DNA from: Anabaena sp051781005
Lineage (GTDB): Bacteria > Cyanobacteriota > Cyanobacteriia > Cyanobacteriales > Nostocaceae
Length of the DNA stretch: 64,000 bases
Reading direction: 5' to 3'
NCBI RefSeq assembly: GCF_051781005.1
Contig: NZ_JBPWOA010000022.1
Coordinates: forward strand, 112,425 to 176,424
The position numbers were made by a program, and so were the translations under genes. How positions within the stretch are numbered: position 1 is the stretch's first letter; each line of letters opens with the position of its first letter. Shown piece by piece: positions 18,061 through 25,852 of the stretch. Below the pieces are notes generated by a model that was not told the DNA's origin, searched no databases, and worked only from the letters and a program-made list of their open reading frames with translations.

Positions 18061-18125
18061 ACCAAGGAGCGATGCCTACGGCACGCTGCGCGATCGCTTC
18101 CCTCCCCGTAGGCATCACTCTTTGG
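18061..18125. repeat. 21-bp inverted repeat enclosing a HIP1 site
   Basis: ACCAAGGAGCGATGCCTACGG faces CCGTAGGCATCACTCTTTGGT; the arms differ at two bases. The loop contains GCGATCGC. It may act as a terminator for the upstream gene and belongs to the GATGCCTACGGC repeat family that also appears inside the transketolase gene near 48223-48251. Confidence 0.7.
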
Positions 18126-18224
18126 TAAAATTGATTGATACTACCTTAATTAAACTCCGAAAAAAAAGTTTGACTGAATTTATATATGCATAACTAGATT
18201 TAATTCATAACTGTAATTAGTTTT

Positions 18225-19691
18225 ATGTGGAATTGTCGAAACATTATATTTACCTCTATCCGGTCAAGAATTTTCATTTTTTATTTTATTTTGTTATCTC
18301 TATTTTTAGTTATTACAGTACCATTAATATTCAAATTTGTATTTTCTGCAATTGCTAATCGGGTTACTGAAGATATTAGAGAAGAAGTAGAGATATTTGA
18401 AGGACTGCTTCAGAATGACCGTCATATTAAATCTAAATTAGCTCTCAGGAATCAAGAAATACAATATCCAAAAAATGCTGGGCAACTCGCTAACTTATTT
18501 AACATTTATCTCTCACGACGCATCCCAGAAGATGACACTTATCTCATCGGTGTCTTGAATGAAGATTTTTATCGTTCCAGTCCGGAAGCAATGCCTAAGG
18601 AATTGCAGCCTGAATCATCATTGATGCAGTCTTTGATAAAAATAAAAACAGTCCATGAGGGTATTAAACTACAACCTAATACAAGGACTGGCAATATTCT
18701 ATATATCGTTAAACCCATTCGCTTGCAAGAACAGATTATTGGACGCTTGATTGTTGCTCATGCTGTACGTGGAGAACAAGAAGAAGCTTTTGATACCCTA
18801 AAAATAGTTTTTTGGGTGATGATAGGTGTCTTTATATTATCTGTTGTTGTGACTTGGTTTATGGCAGGAAAAGTCCTTTCTCCTCTTAGCTCCATTATTT
18901 CTACAGCAATTAAAATCACTGAAACAAATCTCAACGAGCGAATCGAAGTACAAACAAGTGGAGAACTAGCTGAATTAACAAACTCTTTCAACGCCATGAT
19001 GAATCGTTTAGAAGCTGCCTTTGTTAGTCAACGACACTTTATGAATGATGTCGGTCATGAATTGAGAACACCAATCACAATCATTCGAGGGCATTTGGAA
19101 CTAATCGATCTAGATCAGGCTTCTGGTATTGAACAGGAAACCATTAATTTAGTAATTGACGAGATTGACCGCATGAGTCGGCTGGTGGATGATCTGAGTT
19201 TATTAGCAAAGTCTGAGCGTCCAGACTTTTTACTACTCGAAACCATTGATGCTAAATCTTTTTTAGACACATTATCTGCTAAAGTACAGGCTTTAGCCCA
19301 TCGGAATTGGCAATTTCAGATCAAGGTGAAAGGAATATTGGTTGGCGATCGCCAGCGTCTCACCCAAGCAGTGATGAATTTAGCTCAGAACGCTGTCCAA
19401 CATACCCAGGAAAGCGATCGCATTACACTAGGTGCTGCCCTCAATCATGGGGAGTTGAAAATATGGGTTGAGGATACGGGAGAAGGAATAGACCTCTCTG
19501 AGCAAGAACGCATTTTTGAGCGGTTTGCTCGTGTCAAGAATAGCCATCGTTGTTCAGATGGTTCGGGGCTGGGATTATCAATTGTCCGAGGGATCGTAGA
19601 GGCACACCGTGGCTTGATTCAACTCCAAAGTCAACCAGGAACAGGATCGACCTTTTTGATTGTCATACCCCTTAATCCTCTTCAAGAGTAG
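18225..19691 (+). CDS. Sensor histidine kinase (two TM, HAMP, HisKA, HATPase)
   Basis: The 488-residue protein has a first membrane helix at about 12-40 (FILLSLFLVITVPLIFKFVF), a periplasmic loop of about 150 residues, a second helix at about 193-212 (VFWVMIGVFILSVVVTWFMA), a HAMP domain, a dimerisation domain with phospho-His278 (GHELRTPIT) and an ATPase domain (NLAQNAVQH, DTGEGI, GSGLGLSIV). The loop does not resemble a sensor domain I know. The response regulator gene starts 7 bp after the stop, so the two form one operon. The stimulus is unknown. Confidence 0.92.
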   Translation: MWNCRNIIFTSIRSRIFIFYFILLSLFLVITVPLIFKFVFSAIANRVTEDIREEVEIFEGLLQNDRHIKSKLALRNQEIQYPKNAGQLANLFNIYLSRRIPEDDTYLIGVLNEDFYRSSPEAMPKELQPESSLMQSLIKIKTVHEGIKLQPNTRTGNILYIVKPIRLQEQIIGRLIVAHAVRGEQEEAFDTLKIVFWVMIGVFILSVVVTWFMAGKVLSPLSSIISTAIKITETNLNERIEVQTSGELAELTNSFNAMMNRLEAAFVSQRHFMNDVGHELRTPITIIRGHLELIDLDQASGIEQETINLVIDEIDRMSRLVDDLSLLAKSERPDFLLLETIDAKSFLDTLSAKVQALAHRNWQFQIKVKGILVGDRQRLTQAVMNLAQNAVQHTQESDRITLGAALNHGELKIWVEDTGEGIDLSEQERIFERFARVKNSHRCSDGSGLGLSIVRGIVEAHRGLIQLQSQPGTGSTFLIVIPLNPLQE

Positions 19692-19698
19692 AAGATAG

Positions 19699-20367
19699 AT
19701 GTCACAAATTCTGATTGCAGAAGATGAACCCCGCATTGCGTCCTTTATCGAAAAAGGTCTTAAGAGTCACGGTTTTATCACCACGGTTGCTACTGATGCC
19801 CAAAAGGCAGTGTCATTAGGGCTAAGTGGTATGTTTGAACTTCTTATCCTCGATTTAGGACTACCTGGTAAAGATGGTTTTGAGGTCTTGAAAGACCTGC
19901 GGGGGCAAGGTGCAACTCTACCCATCCTGATTTTGACTGCCCGTGATGATCTCCAAGATAAGGTATTTGGTTTAGAAGCTGGTGCAGATGACTACATGAC
20001 AAAACCCTTTCGATTTGAAGAGTTACTTGCCCGTATTCGTGTTCGTCTCAGAACAGTCAATCAAATCTCTACATCAGAAAAATTTACTCTAAATGCTCAT
20101 AACATTGTATTGGATCTAAGAACCAGAAAAGTAAAGGTAAATAATCAGTTAATCGAACTACCTTTCCGTGAGTTTATCTTGGCGGAAACTTTTTTTCGTC
20201 ATCCAGGACAGGTTCTAAGCCGCCAGCAACTGCTTGATAGAGTCTGGGGATATGATTACGAGCCTGGGTCTAATATTGTCGATGTTTATGTTGGATATTT
20301 GCGAAAAAAATTAGGTAGCAACCTCATCGAAACTGTTCGTGGAGCAGGGTATCGCTTAAATGCATGA
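19699..20367 (+). CDS. OmpR/PhoB-family response regulator
   Basis: The receiver domain (residues 1-115) has the acidic pair EDE, phospho-acceptor Asp52 (LLILDLGLP), the conserved Thr (ILTARDD) and Lys (MTKPF). The C-terminal winged helix ends VVDVYVGYLRKKL-like (NIVDVYVGYLRKKLG, ETVRGAGYRL). It is 222 residues, the normal size. It is the cognate partner of the kinase 7 bp upstream and presumably a DNA-binding transcription factor; its targets are unknown. Confidence 0.93.
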   Translation: MSQILIAEDEPRIASFIEKGLKSHGFITTVATDAQKAVSLGLSGMFELLILDLGLPGKDGFEVLKDLRGQGATLPILILTARDDLQDKVFGLEAGADDYMTKPFRFEELLARIRVRLRTVNQISTSEKFTLNAHNIVLDLRTRKVKVNNQLIELPFREFILAETFFRHPGQVLSRQQLLDRVWGYDYEPGSNIVDVYVGYLRKKLGSNLIETVRGAGYRLNA

Positions 20368-20387
20368 ATGGTATTAAGTAGCTCCTT

Positions 20388-22679
20388 TCACCTAGTTCGT
20401 AACAACTGCACAAAGGTATTACTAACAGTATTGTCTTTAGTATCAGCAGCATACTGAATCAATTTTTCCCGCAATTCTTTGGCTGCATCTAAAGGAAGTA
20501 AGGTTGCTAACAAGAAATATACACCACGAAAACGAGGATCACCCATTCTATCAACTAATAATCTTTCGGCTGCATCGTTTTCACCGATAAAGTTCTGCAC
20601 CAAAAAGAAATCCATGATTTTATCGTGACGGAAATACCATTCTTTCTTGGCTTCGCCTTTTTCATCTTGCCATTGACGGCTAACTACCATCTTGTATTTT
20701 TCATCTTCTAAAGACATTAAAACTTGATAAAACTCATCTGCTGGTAAAGCTTGTTTGTCTTGGACTCGCATTTCATAAACAGCGGCTGAAAATTTCTTCA
20801 AGGGAAATTCTTGTTTCCATTCTGTGAGATATTCTGTCGCTATTAAGTTGTATTGCTGTTCTTGCAGACGAAATAAATTAGGATATTTGCCTTGTGATAA
20901 CATTAGGGCTACCACAGTTAAATCCATTGGATTTGATAGAATGCGTTGGGCAGCATCTAACTCTTCCTTGGCTTGTTGCTGCTTGAGGACTTCTTTTAAA
21001 TAATCAGTGCAAGCTTTTTCATAATCAGCGCCTTGAATTTGGGCATTTTTAGGTAGTCGCGGTTGACGAGAAATCAAAAATTCTTGAATTTGTTGTGATT
21101 CTAGGGGCTGCAATTTATATATCTTTGCCGTTGAAGGTGGTATCCACTCTAGAGGCTGAGTAGTCATAATAATGTTGCCCCGGAAATAGCTTTCCACAAA
21201 CTGGACGATTTTTGCCCGTGTTTCGGCGGTGACTTCGTTGAGTCCGTCTATGCAAATATCTATTGCACCACTGTAAATCAGATTTTTGAGGAAGCCGGCA
21301 TCTTGTGCCTGTCCGTGTAGTTTGTCTTGAATGGCTTCAATTACGCCTTTATGACACTTTTGGGCAGGGAGATAAACAAGAATGCGCTGGGAGTTCTTGA
21401 CAAGATGACGCAGAAACATAGATTTACCCAAACCAGAATCGCCTTCTAAGACAATTTGCCCTGTGATGCTGGGGAGGGCTGCGGTGACAGGGAGAATTTC
21501 TTCAGAACCGGGAATTTTGACTCTTGACTCTGGGAAGTATGATTGGTCATTAAATTTATCTAAGCCTACATCAGCTAACAGAGATGGCTGGAATGGTTCA
21601 AATAATTTGCGGCGAAAGGGAGGAAACCAGGTGAGGAGAAAGCCGACGTAACCGACACCGAGAATGCGGCGTACCCAAGGATTCCAAAAGAAGATGGCTT
21701 GGATTTGGGGGAATTTGGGATAAGCAAAGATGAGTGCCAGCCAAAAGGCAGCGTGAGAAATGATAGTAATTCGGGCGTTAAAAAACCACTGCCAACCTTT
21801 GAGGTTTATGATTTGCTCACGAACTGCATAAGCTTTAGTAGAGTCGGCAGTTTTGAGGTTGTCGTAGTGGGATTGTAGCAAACCAATATCTTGCCATTGC
21901 CAATCAACTTTTTTGTTCTCGGCAACTATGGAAATCTGTTCTGCTAAATCTTCTCTGAATCTCTCCAACCCGTTACTTGGTTCCCAGACTTTGAGAAAAA
22001 CTTCTAGCGTTTTTTTGCCTTCATCATGGGTAAGCTTATCAGGAATTGTTTTTCGCTCAGGTCTGCCTAGCCATGTCAGCAGGGTTTTGACTTCATCTGT
22101 GCCGCCACTCAAAAAATAAGACCAAAACCGCCAAAATTCAAATTTTCCTTCCGTACTTGACCCAAATATTCCTTGGTTTGGCTCATAGACATAATTCAAA
22201 ACGACAACAACTTCTTCTAACTTTAATTGTCTGATTTTTGCCAATGCCACTGCCGCACCGTAACGAACGTTGGAGTCCACCTTTTCATCCTTGAGGATTT
22301 TGGCGATGTCAGGGACATAGTTAGCCGCCGCTGACCCCAGGTTGCCCAATGCCACAGCCGCACCATAACGAACGTTGGAGTCCACCTTTTCATCCTTGAG
22401 GATTTTGGCAGCTTTTTGAGCAATATTTTCTGGTTTCTCACCTACTTGCAAATTTTTCAGATCATATTCATTGAGTTTGTCAAAAGCAAGTTTCTTAACT
22501 TGGTCATTTCCATCATCAAGGGCTGCTACGATACCTTTAATCTGCCATGCTTCTGGTTTGGGTTTAGGGGTTTCTTTGGCACTTACCCAAGGTAGGCAAA
22601 GGAGGAAAGAAAGGATGAAGGCTAAAGAATAAAGAAGGAAGCGAGAATGCTTGCTATTATGGCGGAGAGTTGTGAGCAT
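20388..22679 (-). CDS. Membrane-anchored HEAT-repeat NACHT/STAND NTPase
   Basis: This 763-residue protein opens with a signal or anchor helix (FLLYSLAFILSFLLCLPWVSA), then HEAT-like repeats at about 45-155 including two near-identical copies of KILKDEKVDSNVRYGAAVAL, a region with two hydrophobic segments (about 305-350) and a NACHT-type NTPase: Walker A GDSGLGKS (about 413), Walker B IDICIDGLNE (about 471) and sensor MTTQPLEW. The C-terminal part is helical with FRHDKIMDFFLVQNF, usual in NACHT proteins. Predicted topology puts HEAT repeats outside the membrane and NACHT inside. STAND proteins are often signal or defence switches; the role here is unknown. Confidence 0.8.
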   Translation of the reverse strand: MLTTLRHNSKHSRFLLYSLAFILSFLLCLPWVSAKETPKPKPEAWQIKGIVAALDDGNDQVKKLAFDKLNEYDLKNLQVGEKPENIAQKAAKILKDEKVDSNVRYGAAVALGNLGSAAANYVPDIAKILKDEKVDSNVRYGAAVALAKIRQLKLEEVVVVLNYVYEPNQGIFGSSTEGKFEFWRFWSYFLSGGTDEVKTLLTWLGRPERKTIPDKLTHDEGKKTLEVFLKVWEPSNGLERFREDLAEQISIVAENKKVDWQWQDIGLLQSHYDNLKTADSTKAYAVREQIINLKGWQWFFNARITIISHAAFWLALIFAYPKFPQIQAIFFWNPWVRRILGVGYVGFLLTWFPPFRRKLFEPFQPSLLADVGLDKFNDQSYFPESRVKIPGSEEILPVTAALPSITGQIVLEGDSGLGKSMFLRHLVKNSQRILVYLPAQKCHKGVIEAIQDKLHGQAQDAGFLKNLIYSGAIDICIDGLNEVTAETRAKIVQFVESYFRGNIIMTTQPLEWIPPSTAKIYKLQPLESQQIQEFLISRQPRLPKNAQIQGADYEKACTDYLKEVLKQQQAKEELDAAQRILSNPMDLTVVALMLSQGKYPNLFRLQEQQYNLIATEYLTEWKQEFPLKKFSAAVYEMRVQDKQALPADEFYQVLMSLEDEKYKMVVSRQWQDEKGEAKKEWYFRHDKIMDFFLVQNFIGENDAAERLLVDRMGDPRFRGVYFLLATLLPLDAAKELREKLIQYAADTKDNTVSNTFVQLLRTR
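22242..22405. repeat. Tandem 105-bp duplication inside the HEAT-NACHT gene
   Basis: The word TAACGAACGTTGGAGTCCAC occurs at 22261 and again at 22366, a spacing of 105 bp or 35 codons, and the matching block extends over about 50 bases or more with only a few changes. It encodes one extra HEAT unit and looks recent. Confidence 0.85.
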
Positions 22680-22849
22680 AATTGGGGCAAGGTGGCAGAT
22701 TACACACGGTTAACGGTATAGTACCAGACTTACCAGGGTTTTGAAGTTTAAACTTTTCTAAGAAAACGTTTTAAAAGCTTATTTTCATGTAGCGATTATT
22801 GATATTAATTAAAATATAGACAAATCGGCAATCAATAAGTAACCGATGC

Positions 22850-22954
22850 TATAGCAGTTCTCAGTTGAATGAAATACAAGAACCCCACCCCAAACCCCTA
22901 CTCGCAAGCGAGGAGGGGACTATAATGTATCTCATTCAAGTGCATACCGCTATA
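22850..22954. repeat. MITE-like element with 28-bp terminal inverted repeats
   Basis: The ends TATAGCAGT...TTGAATGAAATAC and GTATCTCATTCAA...ACCGCTATA are imperfect inverted copies; the centre is C-rich (CCCCACCCCAAACCCC). TATA ends and the lack of any ORF suggest a non-autonomous element of the IS630/Tc1 type. Confidence 0.65.
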
Positions 22955-22973
22955 ATGAACGAATAAATTATCG

Positions 22974-23085
22974 GGCGTTGCTGATTTGATGTATGAAAAT
23001 GATTTTTGATGATATCTAAACTCTTGTAGAGACGTTCTGCCGGAGCATCTCTACACCTAAATTCATACTTGGTTTCAGCAACGCC
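22974..23085. mobile_element. MITE with 24-bp terminal inverted repeats and 8-bp target duplication
   Basis: The element starts GGCGTTGCTGATTTGATG and ends with the inverted copy CTTGGTTTCAGCAACGCC. It is flanked on both sides by AATTATCG (22966-22973 and 23086-23093), which marks an intact target-site duplication. The middle carries a TGTAGAGACGT...ATCTCTACA palindrome found elsewhere in cyanobacteria. There is no transposase gene, so it would depend on a full-length IS elsewhere. Confidence 0.85.
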
Positions 23086-23136
23086 AATTATCGTTAATTA
23101 AACTTAGCCTTAGACAATTTATTTGAGGTAAACGTG

Positions 23137-23452
23137 ATGTTGCAACTACAAATTAGATCCGATTCTCCCGATATTGAAATTGTCCAAAATTTAATTAGAA
23201 CAGCCATTGAATCTGAGATTAAAAGCTTACAACGCTCATTAGCAAAAACCAATAACTTATTGATGGAATTTGAAGCAAAATATCAAGTTTCGTCCGAGTT
23301 TTTTTTTCACGCATTGGACAGCAGAAGACCTGGAAGGAGGTGATGAAGAATATGTGAGTTGGCTTGGGGAGATAAAAATCAAAGAAAAATTAACTAATTC
23401 TCTGCCAAAGTTAGAAGCAATTGAATATGTTACTCAACAATTACCAAGCTAA
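23137..23452 (+). pseudogene. TumA-like antitoxin gene with frameshift in a T9 tract
   Basis: Two overlapping frames together make one protein. The first (from ATG 23137) reads LQIRSDSPDIEIVQNLIRTA through KYQVSSEFFF. The second continues FFFTHWTAEDLEGGDEEYVS to a stop at 23452. They are joined at a run of nine T residues (23299-23307); with eight T the frame would be whole and give about 105 residues. The family is the small helical partner found upstream of TumE-like toxins. The break may be a mutation, a sequencing error or a site of programmed slippage. Confidence 0.75.
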
Positions 23453-23825
23453 TATTATTTCTGTTATTCAAAAATATGTAAATGATGGATGGATATTATC
23501 CTTTAATTTTTCAGTAGATTCTAGATCAAGTTACGTGGGTTTTATCCAAGGTAATTTGGAATTTCTGCAAGGCTCTCACCTATTTTTTAAAGAATATGTT
23601 GACCTACAAGAATCTCTTGACAAGCTTTCCTATTCATTCCATTATCAAGAGCATGAAAACAACTTAATATTTCGCTATGACAATGCAAAATATAAGCCTG
23701 ATTTAGGTTACACAAATCATAAACACATTAAAGATAAAATTATCCCATTTAATATTCCAGATATTGAACAAGTAATCTTAGAAATTATCAGGGACTATTT
23801 AAATAATACAAAAGGGGAGACATAA
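23427..23825 (+). CDS. TumE-like toxin (DUF6516 family)
   Basis: The 132-residue protein has the family blocks SSYVGFIQGNLEFLQGSHLF, FKEYVDLQESL, YSFHYQEHENNLIFRYDNA and YTNHKHIKD. ATG 23427 is chosen; it overlaps the antitoxin end by 26 bp, typical of coupled toxin-antitoxin genes. The frame is intact. TumE-type toxins are small single-domain proteins in two-gene TA modules; the target was not inferred from sequence. An intact toxin beside a frame-broken antitoxin argues that the antitoxin is still made somehow, or that the toxin is silent. Confidence 0.75.
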   Translation: MLLNNYQANIISVIQKYVNDGWILSFNFSVDSRSSYVGFIQGNLEFLQGSHLFFKEYVDLQESLDKLSYSFHYQEHENNLIFRYDNAKYKPDLGYTNHKHIKDKIIPFNIPDIEQVILEIIRDYLNNTKGET

Positions 23826-23913
23826 TGGCTTTTACCGAGCATAAAAACCTTGATAATGGTGCTTTACAGATTTCATCCTAACGCACCCTACAATATTACT
23901 ATAAACCTTCCTC

Positions 23914-25671
23914 CTACATCCTCTCTAATACCTTAATCCCCAATAAATCTAATCCCAACTTCAACGTTCTCGCAGTCAAATCACATAACATCAACCGCGA
24001 TGTTCTGATAGGTTCTTCAGATTTCAGCACCGGGCAATTTTCATAGAACTTGTTAAACTTATCGCTGAGATTATATAAATAATCACATAAACGATTTGGT
24101 AATAAATCTTGTTCAACTTCACTAATCACTTCATCTAGTTGTAATAAGTGCTTTGCTAAAGTTAATTCTGTATCTTCTCTGAGAAGAATTTTAGCATCTG
24201 CTCCCAAATTACCAAAATCAATATTACCTTCTCGACTAATGCCTTGAGTTCTCACATAAGCATATATCATATAAGGTGCTGTATTCCCTTTGAGGGAAAG
24301 CATCTTATCATAACTAAAAACATAATTGCTAGTACGATTTTGGCTTAAGTCTGCATATTTCACAGCACTAATACCAACCACGTCAGCAACGTTATTAATA
24401 AATTCTTCAGTTTCTTCTCTACCTTCTTCTTTTAATCTCGCTTCTAAATCTGCACGAGTGCGAGAAACTGCTTCATCTAATAAATCTCTTAACCGGACTG
24501 TATCACCAGAACGAGTTTTGAATTTCTTTCCATCATCTCCTAAAACCAAACCGAAGGGAACGTGAACTAATTCCACATCATCAGGTATCCAATTTGCTTT
24601 TTTTGCTACTTGCATAAATTGAGCAAAATGGTTTGCTTGTCCTGAATCTGTAACATAAATTATCCGTTTGGCTTGATCTTTTTGAATGCGGTAACGGAGA
24701 GATGCTAAATCTGTGGTCGCATAGTTATAACCACCATCTGATTTCTGCACAATTAATGGTAACGGTTCACCTTCTCTATTTGTAAAACCATCCAAGAAAA
24801 CACATTTTGCCCCTTGGTTTTCTACTAATAAACCAGATGCTTCTAAATCTTCTACAACTGCTGGCAGAAATGAGTTATAAAAAGATTCTCCCCGTTCAAT
24901 TAATTTGACATTCAGCAAATCATAAATTATTTGAAACTCTTTTCGTGACTGTTCACATAATAATTTCCAAGCATGAAGTGTATCTTCTGCACCTGCTTGT
25001 AATCTCACAACTTCTTGACGTGCGGTTTCTTGAAAATCTGCATCTGCATCAAATCTTTGTTTAGCTTGACGATAAAAATTAACTAAATCACCAATATCTA
25101 AAGCGTCAGCGGTGGTAAGTGCTTCTGGGTAAACTTCCCGCAAATAGGTGATTAACATCCCGAATTGCGTACCCCAATCACCGACATGATTTAACCGCAA
25201 TACATCATGTCCACGAAATTCTAAAATCCGGGCTATGCAATCACCAATAATTGTAGAACGCAAGTGTCCGACGTGCATTTCTTTGGCAATATTCGGACTG
25301 GAAAAATCGACAATTTCCTTTTGGGGATTTTTGGCTTTTGGAACTCCTAACCGAGAATCTGCTTTAATTGCGTTCAGTTGTGCTTCCAGGTAGGATGTTT
25401 GCAATTTTAAATTAATAAAACCAGGCCCAGCGATTTCTGGTGGTTCGCAAATATCAGATATATCTAATTTTTCTACAATAGCAGATGCGATCGCTCTCGG
25501 TTGCATTCCCAATTTCTTACTCAGGGATAAAGCCACGTTCGCTTGAAAGTCACCAAATTTAGGATTACTCGCAGACACTAAAATCGGATCTACCCCGGTG
25601 TAATCAGCACCAAACGCAGCTACCAAAGCCTGTGCTAATTTCAGTTTGAGTTGTTCTTGTGTAGCGTTCAT
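23914..25671 (-). CDS. argS: Arginyl-tRNA synthetase
   Basis: This class Ia synthetase attaches arginine to tRNA-Arg. It has the N-terminal Add-1 domain, the HIGH-type motif SPNIAKEMHVGHLRST, the KMSK-loop equivalent KKFKTRSGDTVRL (ArgRS enzymes commonly lack a canonical KMSKS) and a DALR anticodon-binding domain (NLSDKFNKFYENCPV) ending GIKVLERM. ATG 25671 gives 585 residues, the normal length; an upstream ATG at 25707 would add 12 residues with no homology. Confidence 0.97.
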   Translation of the reverse strand: MNATQEQLKLKLAQALVAAFGADYTGVDPILVSASNPKFGDFQANVALSLSKKLGMQPRAIASAIVEKLDISDICEPPEIAGPGFINLKLQTSYLEAQLNAIKADSRLGVPKAKNPQKEIVDFSSPNIAKEMHVGHLRSTIIGDCIARILEFRGHDVLRLNHVGDWGTQFGMLITYLREVYPEALTTADALDIGDLVNFYRQAKQRFDADADFQETARQEVVRLQAGAEDTLHAWKLLCEQSRKEFQIIYDLLNVKLIERGESFYNSFLPAVVEDLEASGLLVENQGAKCVFLDGFTNREGEPLPLIVQKSDGGYNYATTDLASLRYRIQKDQAKRIIYVTDSGQANHFAQFMQVAKKANWIPDDVELVHVPFGLVLGDDGKKFKTRSGDTVRLRDLLDEAVSRTRADLEARLKEEGREETEEFINNVADVVGISAVKYADLSQNRTSNYVFSYDKMLSLKGNTAPYMIYAYVRTQGISREGNIDFGNLGADAKILLREDTELTLAKHLLQLDEVISEVEQDLLPNRLCDYLYNLSDKFNKFYENCPVLKSEEPIRTSRLMLCDLTARTLKLGLDLLGIKVLERM

Positions 25672-25852
25672 ATTTAAATATAATCTGTTTAAAGCCGGGA
25701 TATTCACAAATGCCTGATTATTCTAGCCTTAAAATATATTCATCTCAGCATTTGTTTTCTTTGAATACCCCCTCTTCCTTTCTTCCCTCCGCGTTCTCTG
25801 CGCCTCTGCGGTTGGTTAAAGATTTTTTCCCGCAGAACCAGACAGATATTAA

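Larger units (their letters stand above)
22680..23136. other. Intergenic region with two inverted-repeat elements
   Basis: It contains upstream sequence of the HEAT-NACHT gene, two separate small inverted-repeat elements (22850-22954 and 22974-23085) and a short AT-rich leader to the TumA-like gene. Confidence 0.6.

Noticed and set aside
23134..23343. The 69-residue frame as a separate complete gene
   Set aside because: Its end (HALDSRRPGRR) has no family match, while the other frame continues the TumA-like protein; it is one gene broken by a T tract.
23914..25671. Missing KMSKS in ArgRS as a sign of inactivation
   Set aside because: ArgRS enzymes commonly lack a canonical KMSKS motif; the equivalent loop KKFKTRSGDT is present.
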